Of a stretch of DNA of 26,996 nt, positions 17,424 to 24,088 are shown in pieces. The notes under the pieces were generated by a model that was given only the letters and a program-made list of their open reading frames with translations, was not told the DNA's origin and ran no database searches. Position numbers and translations under genes: made by a program. Position 1 is the stretch's first letter; every line of letters starts with the position of its first letter. The DNA comes from CADCTM01 sp049671305 (lineage in GTDB: Bacteria > Cyanobacteriota > Cyanobacteriia > Cyanobacteriales > Coleofasciculaceae), in contig JBATUR010000102.1 of NCBI GenBank assembly GCA_049671305.1, forward strand, positions 1 through 26,996, in the 5' to 3' direction.

Positions 17424-17457
17424 ACCCTCTCAGTGGGATGAGAGGGTTTATTTTTTT
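17424..17457 (+). terminator. Strong rho-independent terminator on +
   Basis: ACCCTCTCA (17424-17432) and TGAGAGGGT (17439-17447) form a perfect 9-bp stem with a 6-nt loop, followed by TTTATTTTTTT to 17457. On - there is no U-tract after the stem, so it acts on + transcripts: Yfr1 readthrough or another small RNA. No + protein gene precedes it nearby. Confidence 0.8.
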
Positions 17458-17499
17458 CAGTAATTTCACGTAGTCAATGTTTAGGGCAATTGAGATTAA

Positions 17500-19410
17500 T
17501 TACAAAAGCGTGCCAATTTCCTTCAAATAAACGCGAGTGAAAGGTTCGCCTTGTCCTAGGCTATATTGTTCAATAAAGCCCTTATTGCGAATCGAAACAT
17601 TATCACCTTCTTTAGTGACAATAATTGTGTCATCAAAGATATCTCGTTCTAGCATCTTCTCAGTTTCGCTTGGGTTATCCAAGACAACCATATTGCTACC
17701 ATAATAAAACATTCCATCTCGTCTTAAAGTCTCTTCTCCGTACTCTGTAATTAACAAATCAAGTCTAGGATTTCTTAATAAATTGAGTACGTTTGTGTTG
17801 TAATCTTTATGCAATATTTTTTCAGAACGATTGACAAATACTGCCTTACGACAAACCGCGCCAACAATCCAATCTGGATGTTTTAATAAAATATGATCGA
17901 TGGTTTCTTGTAAGTCTTTAACCGCAATACGGTTAAAGCTAATAATTGGTATTCTTGCCTGATCATCTGACTCAAAAAAAGTGTCAATAATTTGAGATGG
18001 CACATCAACACTTTCACCAATGGCAGGTCGAAGATGCATAGAAATACCAGGCGCGGCATTGATTTCAATAATACCAAATTCACTAGATTTCCAAGATTTT
18101 GCCAAACTTTCAGTAATCACATCAATGCCAAGGCAAGTTAGGTCAAAATGCTGGGCAATATCTTGCGCCAAAATAACGTTATCTGGGTGGACTTTACGTG
18201 TAGCATCAATACTCAAACCACCAGCAGAAAGGTTGGCAACTTTGCGAAGATAAACCGTACGTTCTGGCTCAATAATGCTATCTAATGATAAATTTTGTTC
18301 ATCTAAATATCGTTCCATTGCCTCATCCGACTGAATTTTTCCTAGTGGTGAAGTTGGTGTATCAATACGTGCAGGTTTGCTATTTTCACGCTCAATTAAT
18401 TGAGCAACTGTTGATTTTCCATCACCAATAATTGAAGCAGGACGGCGCTCTGTAGCGGCAACAAAACGACCTTTTACACATAGTAAGCGAAAATCTGAAC
18501 CTTTGATGCTTTTCTCAACAATTACCTCAACAGGTTGATGGTTAGGAATTGCCTCTACGGCACGATCATAAGCAAATTTTACTTCTTCTTCATTCTGGAC
18601 ATCTGCAGTAACGCCGATGCCTTTATGACCACTAACGGGTTTAATTGCCACCGGATAACCAATTCTTTCGGCAATACTTAAAGCTTTGTTTTGTGTGCCA
18701 ACAATGCTGCCTTGGGGTACTGGAAAACCTAATGTACTCAAAAAAGCTTTACAGTCGTCTTTGCGAGTTGTAAAATCAGAATCTAAATGGCTATCACTAT
18801 TAAAAGTTGTGGCAATGCCGCGAATTTGTTTTTTTCCATAGCCATATTGCATCAAACCTTCTTCCCACAAATAAAAGGCAGGAATATTTTTTTCATAAGC
18901 AGCTCTATATAAAGCGTAGACGGTTGGACCTCCATAAACTGAATGTCGAAACATTTCTTGAAGAGCCTTAATTTGGCTGTCTAAAAGAAATTCTTCACCT
19001 TGAGTAATTGCTTCAAACCAATCCCAAACCGCATAAATTACTGAACGTTTGGTTCGAGCATGGAGAGATTGAATAGCAATTCTTACATGATTTTTGTAAG
19101 GCTTTAAACTCCAACGACTCAGGTGTAACCCCATCTCAAGATCGCCTACTTCTGATACAGTTTTGGCAAACAATTGGGCATAAGATTCGTAAGTTTCTTT
19201 ACCCAAATGTGGATAACGTTGGCTGATTACCGAAACATAATTTTCCAGCGGTTGAGGCTCTAGAAATCCAGTTAAGGAAAAATCAAATACTAATGCTGAT
19301 GTATTTAAAAAGGGATTGGGACCTATGTAATGTTTGATATTAAAAATATCGAAAGCATCACTTTTTCTGGCATTGATGCGGAGAACTTTGCTATTTAGTT
19401 CTAGAACCAT
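17500..19410 (-). CDS. cphA2: Cyanophycin synthetase 2 (polymerises beta-Asp-Arg)
   Basis: A 636-aa CphA-related protein. The N-terminal domain (about 1-210) and the ATP-grasp domain are present: KPVSGHKGIGVT (257-268), GSDFRLLCVKGRFVAATERR (304-323) and GIIEINAAPGISMHLRP (446-462). The C-terminal Mur-ligase-like part is short. Where CphA1 has its second P-loop (G-T-N-G-K-T) there is only RIPIISFNRIAV (486-497). CphA1 is near 870-900 aa; length and lost P-loop match CphA2, reported to join beta-aspartyl-arginine dipeptides using one ATP site. The substrate would come from cyanophycin breakdown, so it may recycle CphB product. AAGGAG lies 7 nt before the ATG. A -10 TACAAT and -35 TTGATC lie upstream (19519-19546, -), with an inverted repeat in the leader. 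No cphA1 is seen in the window. Confidence 0.9.
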   Translation of the reverse strand: MVLELNSKVLRINARKSDAFDIFNIKHYIGPNPFLNTSALVFDFSLTGFLEPQPLENYVSVISQRYPHLGKETYESYAQLFAKTVSEVGDLEMGLHLSRWSLKPYKNHVRIAIQSLHARTKRSVIYAVWDWFEAITQGEEFLLDSQIKALQEMFRHSVYGGPTVYALYRAAYEKNIPAFYLWEEGLMQYGYGKKQIRGIATTFNSDSHLDSDFTTRKDDCKAFLSTLGFPVPQGSIVGTQNKALSIAERIGYPVAIKPVSGHKGIGVTADVQNEEEVKFAYDRAVEAIPNHQPVEVIVEKSIKGSDFRLLCVKGRFVAATERRPASIIGDGKSTVAQLIERENSKPARIDTPTSPLGKIQSDEAMERYLDEQNLSLDSIIEPERTVYLRKVANLSAGGLSIDATRKVHPDNVILAQDIAQHFDLTCLGIDVITESLAKSWKSSEFGIIEINAAPGISMHLRPAIGESVDVPSQIIDTFFESDDQARIPIISFNRIAVKDLQETIDHILLKHPDWIVGAVCRKAVFVNRSEKILHKDYNTNVLNLLRNPRLDLLITEYGEETLRRDGMFYYGSNMVVLDNPSETEKMLERDIFDDTIIVTKEGDNVSIRNKGFIEQYSLGQGEPFTRVYLKEIGTLL

Positions 19411-19449
19411 GATTATCTCCTTGTTGTTAGAAATAATTATTGCGCTACC

Positions 19450-19473
19450 TGAACTTAAGCTAATTTAAGTTCA
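19450..19473. promoter_or_regulatory. Inverted repeat in the cphA2 leader
   Basis: TGAACTTAA (19450-19458) and TTAAGTTCA (19465-19473) are a perfect 9-bp inverted repeat with a 6-nt spacer. They lie 40 bp upstream of the cphA2 ATG and downstream of its likely promoter. It could be a repressor operator or an mRNA hairpin. Confidence 0.4.
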
Positions 19474-19518
19474 TTTTCCTCTATCGAAAGGCTGCAACAA
19501 TTTTACGAAAGTCGTTTT

Positions 19519-19546
19519 ATTGTACTGGTTTGCGCGTCTAGATCAA
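19519..19546 (-). promoter_or_regulatory. Likely cphA2 promoter
   Basis: On -, TTGATC (19541-19546) and TACAAT (19519-19524) are separated by 16 bp, close to sigma-70 consensus. The start would be near 19512, giving a 5' UTR of about 100 nt. Confidence 0.45.
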
Positions 19547-19586
19547 AGTTTTGTAGCTCGAATAGGTATAGAAATGTAAAAAGTCT

Positions 19587-19600
19587 GTATATGTAGCTAC
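19587..19600. promoter_or_regulatory. NtcA-type site GTA-N8-TAC between cphA2 and the 73-aa gene
   Basis: GTATATGTAGCTAC is an exact GTA-N8-TAC, and its flanks extend it to TGTA-N8-TACA. NtcA, the cyanobacterial nitrogen regulator, binds this consensus. It lies in a divergent spacer and could serve either gene. It is centred about 81 bp upstream of the predicted cphA2 start site. No ideal -10 lies 20-24 nt downstream on +. Confidence 0.45.
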
Positions 19601-19674
19601 AACTTTTGACAGTTGTGTAAAAAATCTCACTATTGCATATATAAATATAGAAGAAAGTCTTCGAGAGGCAACAA

Positions 19675-19896
19675 ATGATGAGTACGACAAAAACAGAACT
19701 CAGAAGTGAAGTTCGTCAACTTGCGGATAGAGCTTTCCATCTTAAACTGATTTCTGGCTATGGCGATGGGCAAGATAGCGATGAATTCCAAATTGTTTAC
19801 CAAGGTAAGCCAATGCATTTTAGTCTGGAACGAGCAAGATTGATTTTAAATGACTTGATTGCTAATAATGCCCCAACTCGCTGGAGTTTGGAGTAA
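19675..19896 (+). CDS. Small conserved-looking protein of unknown function
   Basis: A 73-aa acidic, soluble protein without signal peptide or membrane helix. Its middle reads GYGDGQDSDEFQIVYQGKPM, followed by a helix-like SLERARLILNDLI. GAGAGG (19663-19668) is a good ribosome site for ATG 19675 (or the adjacent ATG 19678). A strong terminator follows at 19970. The ribosome site, terminator and coding-like composition argue that it is a real gene. It lies between divergent cphA2 and co-oriented cphB, behind an NtcA-type site. I do not recognise the family. Confidence 0.7.
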   Translation: MMSTTKTELRSEVRQLADRAFHLKLISGYGDGQDSDEFQIVYQGKPMHFSLERARLILNDLIANNAPTRWSLE

Positions 19897-19969
19897 GAAG
19901 TTGCTTCAACGCCTCAAATAGGCAGTCTGTAATTATATTTCTCTTTTAACAAACTTTTTTGCTAATTTG

Positions 19970-19994
19970 ACCCTTTCTTTAAAGGGTTTTTTTT
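19970..19994 (+). terminator. Rho-independent terminator after the 73-aa gene
   Basis: ACCCTTT (19970-19976) and AAAGGGT (19981-19987) form a 7-bp stem with loop CTTT, followed directly by seven further T residues to 19994. It separates the 73-aa gene from cphB, which therefore needs its own promoter. Confidence 0.8.
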
Positions 19995-20086
19995 GTGAAA
20001 GCACTAACTAAGCAGGATTATTTTGAGAAAGTAGATTCTGCAAATGTGCTACAGCAATTTAGGAATAAGTATAATTTCAAATTTCT

Positions 20087-20100
20087 GTATAAAAATCTAC
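20087..20100. promoter_or_regulatory. NtcA-type site GTA-N8-TAC upstream of cphB
   Basis: GTATAAAAATCTAC is an exact GTA-N8-TAC, 69 bp before the cphB ATG. TAAGAAT starts 19 nt downstream (20120), a near fit to the TAN3T -10 of NtcA-activated promoters. The upstream flank TTCTGTAT resembles the AGTCTGTAT at the 19587 site. Confidence 0.5.
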
Positions 20101-20169
20101 CGTTTGGTTGTTTTAAGCATAAGAATTGTTATGCATTAATAATTAAATAATCAGATAACCAGAGGTTAT

Positions 20170-21042
20170 ATGGCGGTGAATGAGCCAAAAGGGCAGCTAG
20201 TGATCATTGGTGGGGCGGAAGATAAAGAGGGAGATTGCACGATCCTCCGAGAATTTGTACGCCGTGCTGGAGGAGTTAATGCCCGAATTGTCGTGATGAC
20301 TGTGGCGACAAGCCTACCAGAGGAAGTGGGACGTACTTATACTGAAGTGTTTGGGCGTCTAGGAGCCGAGGACATTCAAATTATTGACACGGGGAGTCGA
20401 GAAGATGGCAGCGATCCGAAGGCGCTAGAAGCGATTGAGAATGCCACTGGTGTATTTTTTTCTGGAGGTGACCAATCACGTATTACCAGCCAACTTAAGG
20501 ATACCCCACTGGATCTAGCTATTCATAAACGATACGCTGAAGGTCTTGTGGTGGCGGGGACTAGCGCTGGTGCGGCAATGATGCCAGATGTGATGATTGT
20601 AGAAGGACAGTCGGAAACCAATCCTCGCCTTGAAGTTGTCGAAATGGGTCCGGGTATGGGTTTCCTGCCTGGTGTGGTAATTGACCAGCATTTCTTGCAA
20701 CGTGGCAGAATGGGACGCTTACTTTCGGCAGTTACCCAAGAACCGGTGGTTTTGGGTTTAGGGATTGATGAAAATACGGCAGTAGCTGTTAGTAACCATC
20801 AGTTTGAAGTAATTGGCGAAGGTGCGGTTACGGTGGTTGATGTGGCAGAACTTAGTCATACTAATTTAGGTCAAATCTTGAGGGATGAAGACTTAGCAAT
20901 TTGTGGCGCTAAGTTGCATATTTTGCCGCATGGCTATCGTTTTGATTTGAAGACTCGTAAGCCGATTTTTGAGCAAGTTACTGGCACAATGCCTCAAAGC
21001 GATAACAACATACAGCGACCAGAAGCTGTAACGAGTTCATAG
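20170..21042 (+). CDS. cphB: Cyanophycinase (peptidase family S51)
   Basis: A 290-aa exopeptidase that degrades cyanophycin to beta-Asp-Arg dipeptides. The nucleophile elbow GTSAGAA places Ser at 132. IDQHF places His at 174 and GIDEN places Glu at 201, the same positions given for the Synechocystis CphB triad. SGGDQSR (about 98-104) belongs to the active-site pocket. Length is normal, with no signal peptide. AGAGG (20161-20165) is the ribosome site. In many cyanobacteria cphB is followed by cphA1; here a crp-family gene follows and cphA2 lies divergently upstream. An NtcA-type site lies in the promoter region. Structured repeats at 21066-21154 form its 3' region. Confidence 0.95.
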   Translation: MAVNEPKGQLVIIGGAEDKEGDCTILREFVRRAGGVNARIVVMTVATSLPEEVGRTYTEVFGRLGAEDIQIIDTGSREDGSDPKALEAIENATGVFFSGGDQSRITSQLKDTPLDLAIHKRYAEGLVVAGTSAGAAMMPDVMIVEGQSETNPRLEVVEMGPGMGFLPGVVIDQHFLQRGRMGRLLSAVTQEPVVLGLGIDENTAVAVSNHQFEVIGEGAVTVVDVAELSHTNLGQILRDEDLAICGAKLHILPHGYRFDLKTRKPIFEQVTGTMPQSDNNIQRPEAVTSS

Positions 21043-21065
21043 TTTTATTCAAAAAGTGCGGTTGC

Positions 21066-21121
21066 AGAAATTGGGGAGGAATCATTAGCTTGTGTTTTGC
21101 CAAAGACGATCCCCAATTTCT
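21066..21121. repeat. Degenerate member of the AGAAGTCGGGGAT palindromic family
   Basis: AGAAATTGGGGA (21066-21077) and TCCCCAATTTCT (21110-21121) are a perfect 12-bp inverted repeat with a 32-nt spacer. The arms differ from AGAAGTCGGGGA/TCCCCGACTTCT at 23067-23130 at three bases in each arm, changed in a matching way so that pairing is kept. It lies in the cphB 3' region, within the gene-free stretch 21043-21476. Confidence 0.55.
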
Positions 21122-21126
21122 TAAAA

Positions 21127-21154
21127 AAGGGGATAACCATCTGTTATTCCCCTT
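21127..21154. repeat. Second hairpin downstream of cphB
   Basis: AAGGGGATAAC (21127-21137) pairs with GTTATTCCCCTT (21143-21154) with one bulged base and a 5-nt loop. ATCCCC (21109-21114) of the preceding element could instead pair with GGGGAT (21129-21134). No U-tract follows, so it is not a classical terminator. It may protect or regulate the cphB mRNA 3' end. Confidence 0.45.
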
Positions 21155-21418
21155 CTGTTGACGAAAAGCAGACTTATCTAAAATCATTACTAATAATATC
21201 AATTATTAAACTTGCTATCGACATGGTGGGTAACCAGATATATCTACCGAAAAACACATAGCCACAGGTATTTATAGCAGTAGTCACCCCAGCTATTGCC
21301 AAGATTTGCTCAAGAGTGACTGTCAAATAGTTGATATTTATTCTCAATTAGTTTATATTTATCTTGATAAAGCTCAAGTCAGTGCCAGCAGTTATACATA
21401 AAGTAACTCTCTAGCAAG

Positions 21419-21470
21419 CTGAGGGCTAATCAGCCTTAGTATAAGAAATTTTGCGTCTAATACTAAGGCT
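21419..21470 (+). promoter_or_regulatory. Two competing hairpins in the leader of the crp-family gene
   Basis: AGCCTTAGTAT (21432-21442) is perfectly complementary to ATACTAAGGCT (21460-21470). Its first part, AGCCTTAG, can instead pair with CTGAGGGCT (21419-21427), with one bulge and one G-U pair. The downstream arm contains AAGG (21465-21468), the only candidate ribosome site for the GTG at 21477. The two structures exclude each other, so the leader could switch translation. A dimeric protein operator is the simpler alternative. Confidence 0.4.
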
Positions 21471-21476
21471 AGCTAC

Positions 21477-22100
21477 GTGCCAACCTATGAAAAAAAGCTA
21501 GCGGCTATGATTTCTCATCATTCCCTTGACTCATCAACTATTGACATCAGGCAGCGTCTTTTCAGTCGCCACGAGTTGATTCCTCTACTACCAGATACTT
21601 TGTGGAAAATTACCTGGGGAGTAGTCAGAACTTTGACTTGGAGTGACGAAGGAACTTTGACAGCGTTGGGTTATTGGGGTGTAGGTGATGTGGTAGGTCA
21701 ACCTTTATCCAAGCTCCAAGCGTATCAAATTGAATGCTTGACGAGTGTGGAAGTTGAATGCATTCCTGCTCATCGATATCACCTATATTTAGATGCGATC
21801 TTGTCGCACACTCAACAAGCCGAAGAACTTCTAAGTATTATTCATCAGGGACAGGTACACTACCGCTTAGAGCAATTTTTAACTTGGTTAGCGGGGCGCT
21901 TTGGTCGTACAGTTAATACCGGAAAGTTAATCGATTTACGGCTTACTCATCAAATGATCTCAGAATCAATAGGCACTACACGAGTAACTGTAACTCGGCT
22001 GCTAAATCGATTTGAGAAAGAGGAGATAATTAGTCGCCCGAAGCGTCAATTAATCGTTTTGCGCGCTCGTCAAGCAGAGCCTCTAGCTCATCGCCTTTAA
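21477..22100 (+). CDS. Crp/Fnr family transcription regulator with NtcA-like recognition helix
   Basis: A 207-aa regulator. A shortened cyclic-nucleotide-binding-like beta-roll occupies about residues 25-110 (TLWKITWGVVRTLTWSDEGT, GYWGVGDVVG). A long dimerisation helix and a C-terminal winged HTH follow, LTHQMISESIGTTRVTVTRL (about 165-184). The helix TTRVTVTRLL is almost that of NtcA (STRVTVTRLL), which reads GTA-N8-TAC. The effector domain lacks the cAMP-site R-x-A-x pattern as far as I can see. GTG 21477 is the upstream start; ATG 21507 (MISHHSLDSS) is an alternative. The gene lies 434 bp downstream of cphB and ends 1 bp from the convergent photolyase-like gene. Targets are unknown. Confidence 0.85.
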   Translation: MPTYEKKLAAMISHHSLDSSTIDIRQRLFSRHELIPLLPDTLWKITWGVVRTLTWSDEGTLTALGYWGVGDVVGQPLSKLQAYQIECLTSVEVECIPAHRYHLYLDAILSHTQQAEELLSIIHQGQVHYRLEQFLTWLAGRFGRTVNTGKLIDLRLTHQMISESIGTTRVTVTRLLNRFEKEEIISRPKRQLIVLRARQAEPLAHRL

Positions 22101-22101
22101 T

Positions 22102-22968
22102 CTACCTGCGCTTTTTTGCCGGACGCTGAAAACTCCGACTCCCACCGCTACGATCAAACGACTCGGCTTTGGGAAACAATTTTTGCTCAATTTGCTCATA
22201 ACTGCCCTCAAAGTCACACTTGCCATACAACGGACAAGCTTGACAATATACACCTTCTGTGTACTTTGCCAAATTCTCACGATTGAAGAAATAAGGCTTG
22301 TGGCTAAAGGTGCTAGCAACCCACTGCCAAGAAAGATTGTTACTTGCCGGATCACCGTCTAGTAAATGCTCCAAAAACCACCTAGCGCCCGCTTTCCAGT
22401 CAACCTGCCGCCAATGGACTAAATAAGCTGCCATCCACATTCGTCCGTGGTTGTGCAGGTAGCCAATTGCTTGTAAATCATGGCTAAAGCTATCTATACA
22501 AACCATTCCCGTTGTCGCGTTGGCAACATCTTCGGGTAGTTCATCACTATAATTTGCCGCAGTATAACCTGTTTTATATTCTTCCTGGTCTTGCCAAATG
22601 CGATCGCCTTTTTGGGCATATAAACGCTGCCAATAGTCTCGCCAACCAAGTTCATTAATTAATTTCTCTGTCTCACTTGGGGAACGCACTTTTTTCAGAG
22701 CAAAATCACGTACTTCTGCCAAACTCAAAACTCCATAACGCAAGTATGGTGAAAGTCGCGTTACTTTGCCGCTAAAAAAATTGCGGGATTTAGCATAGTT
22801 TAGGGGATCTATTTGTTGAAGGGCTGTTTCTGCAGCTTTGCGCCCACCGATAATTTCACTAACATGATCATCTCTGTCTACGGCTGCGGGGAATTGTTCT
22901 TTAATGTAGGCAATTAATTCGTCACGGTTAGCAAAGTCTTGCCGCATATGCTGATTGGTTTGGCTCAT
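22102..22968 (-). CDS. Stand-alone FAD-binding domain of the photolyase/cryptochrome family
   Basis: A 288-aa protein that matches only the helical FAD-binding half of photolyases. Motifs are TRLSPYLRYGVLS (70-82), ELGWRDYWQRL (106-116), GYLHNHGRMWMAAYLVH (169-185), and DWKAGARWFLEHLLDGDP (190-207) with NNLSWQW (210-216). The N-terminal alpha/beta antenna domain of about 130-200 residues found in full photolyases is absent. Three cysteines, C-x2-C-x5-C (about 242, 245, 251), lie in the region where Fe-S photolyases carry cluster ligands, but a fourth near ligand is not evident. The C-terminus is basic (RPAKKRR) and may contact DNA. It could be a short photolyase or a flavin photoreceptor; activity is unproven. 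It converges on the crp-family gene with a 1-bp gap. Confidence 0.8.
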   Translation of the reverse strand: MSQTNQHMRQDFANRDELIAYIKEQFPAAVDRDDHVSEIIGGRKAAETALQQIDPLNYAKSRNFFSGKVTRLSPYLRYGVLSLAEVRDFALKKVRSPSETEKLINELGWRDYWQRLYAQKGDRIWQDQEEYKTGYTAANYSDELPEDVANATTGMVCIDSFSHDLQAIGYLHNHGRMWMAAYLVHWRQVDWKAGARWFLEHLLDGDPASNNLSWQWVASTFSHKPYFFNRENLAKYTEGVYCQACPLYGKCDFEGSYEQIEQKLFPKAESFDRSGGSRSFQRPAKKRR

Positions 22969-23033
22969 TTTGATTGCTCATGCTTTCTTTATTGTTACCT
23001 CAAAAAGTGTGGCTTTTGATTGCTAAAAAAATG

Positions 23034-23166
23034 GGCGTTGCTGAATCTAGGTATGATTGGTAGCATATCCCCGACTTCTAAAATCTAAATTTATCCATAG
23101 CATCATGATTTCAACGAAGAAGTCGGGGATTTAGTTGAAATTTTCATACTTTCAATCAGCAACGCC
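23034..23166. mobile_element. 133-bp MITE-like palindromic element
   Basis: Three nested inverted repeats share one centre. The ends are GGCGTTGCTGA (23034-23044) and TCAGCAACGCC (23156-23166), with GTATGA (23051-23056) and TCATAC (23144-23149) inside. The core is ATCCCCGACTTCT (23067-23079) and AGAAGTCGGGGAT (23118-23130). There is no coding capacity. Terminal repeats of this kind suggest a miniature element mobilised by a transposase elsewhere. No target-site duplication is convincing because both flanks are A-rich. It sits between the photolyase-like gene and dpsA. Confidence 0.6.
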
Positions 23167-23203
23167 AAAAAATTAACCCCCTCATCTAGTTAAAGACAAG
23201 GGG
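23165..23203 (-). terminator. Rho-independent terminator of dpsA
   Basis: On -, CCCCTTGTCT (23194-23203) pairs with AGATGAGGGG (23178-23187), a 10-bp stem with two G-U pairs and a 6-nt loop. GGTTAATTTTTTGG follows. It lies 30 bp past the dpsA stop. Its T-run abuts the MITE-like element, so the element may have inserted just beyond it. Confidence 0.7.
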
Positions 23204-23232
23204 AAATAAAGCATTTTAAAATACTATTTGTA

Positions 23233-23787
23233 CTAATTACGGGAAGCTGACATAAATCCTAAAGTTAAGCTGTCATGAGCTAGGAAGTGACCTAAATGGT
23301 AGGCTCTTTCTTCGGTTTTGAGGAGAATTGTCTCATAAAGATGACGAGTTGCGCGATCGCCTAAGCTTTCGGCTTGTGCTGCTTGACGGCGAATTAAGCC
23401 TATTATTGCTTGTTCTGCGGCTAAATCATGTTCTATCATTTGACGGCAAGGAAACACACCATCAGCTTCGGGTGTCCAGCAACATAATTGTGCCAAGGCG
23501 CTAAAGCTGGCTGCTGGCACGCCTCCTAGTCCATCTAAACGTTCGCCAACATCATGAACGTGTCCCTGCACTTGTTCGTAGCTGTCGCTGAAGTATTCGT
23601 GCAACTGATAAAATTCTGCACCTTCTACGACAAAGTGATGCTTTTGATACTGCAAATAAAGCGCCTGAAAACTTGCCAAAACTGCATTTAACCCTTCACA
23701 AACAGGCGCTGTGACACTATGGTCTAGCAAAATTGGATTGTCGTGGACTTCGCCGAATGTGCGTAATAGACCCTGAGTTTCTGACAT
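23233..23787 (-). CDS. dpsA: DpsA, ferritin-like DNA-protection protein with a three-histidine ferroxidase site
   Basis: A 184-aa Dps-family protein; twelve subunits form a shell that oxidises and stores iron and can protect DNA. The signature region HHFVVEGAEFYQLHEYF (50-66) and HVHDVGERLDGLGG (76-89) corresponds to the Dps ferroxidase helix pair. By spacing, the usual ligands H-x11-H-x3-D-x10-D-x3-E become H51, H63, S67, H78 and E82, so the second Asp is His and the first is Ser. This three-histidine arrangement is the one described for the zinc-binding DpsA of Thermosynechococcus. GAGAGGA precedes the ATG. It is transcribed alone and closed by a strong terminator. The family call is secure; the metal preference is inferred. 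Confidence 0.92.
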   Translation of the reverse strand: MSETQGLLRTFGEVHDNPILLDHSVTAPVCEGLNAVLASFQALYLQYQKHHFVVEGAEFYQLHEYFSDSYEQVQGHVHDVGERLDGLGGVPAASFSALAQLCCWTPEADGVFPCRQMIEHDLAAEQAIIGLIRRQAAQAESLGDRATRHLYETILLKTEERAYHLGHFLAHDSLTLGFMSASRN

Positions 23788-23864
23788 GGTATATTCCTCT
23801 CAATAAGCAGGTGTTATTGCCAATACCTAACTTTAGCACTTTAATTCAGAAACATACAAAAACT

Positions 23865-23899
23865 CCAGCAAATCTCTCTTGAGGATGATTTACCGCTGG
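23865..23899. promoter_or_regulatory. Inverted repeat in the dpsA upstream spacer
   Basis: The divergent 301-bp gap 23788-24088 holds no gene. Within it CCAGC-AAATC (23865-23874) pairs with GATTT-ACC-GCTGG (23887-23899), 78-112 bp upstream of the dpsA ATG. It could be an operator or a leader hairpin. I see nothing else definite in the gap apart from A/T-rich promoter-like sequence near 24056-24070 ahead of the 83-aa gene. Confidence 0.3.
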
Positions 23900-24088
23900 T
23901 TGGTCTAAATGGATTTTTGGGGTCTAAAGCTTGCTTATTTCACAAATTTAGTTGAGAATAGTTAGCAACTGCTGATACTTATTTTAGCAGGAAAAACCCT
24001 GTTATAGCTTCCATTGCTTAAAATATTCGGGAAACTTTTGGAGGTTTCTTGAAGGCACTAATGATAAATGTTACAGTTTTGAAGAAAA

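Noticed and set aside
21210..21260. GTA...TAC pair upstream of the crp-family gene as an NtcA site
   Set aside because: The spacing is 12 and not 8 bases, so it does not fit the consensus.
23026..23174. Target-site duplication of the MITE-like element
   Set aside because: Both flanks are A-runs (AAAAAAATG and AAAAAATTA); the likeness is explained by composition and no exact duplication can be set.
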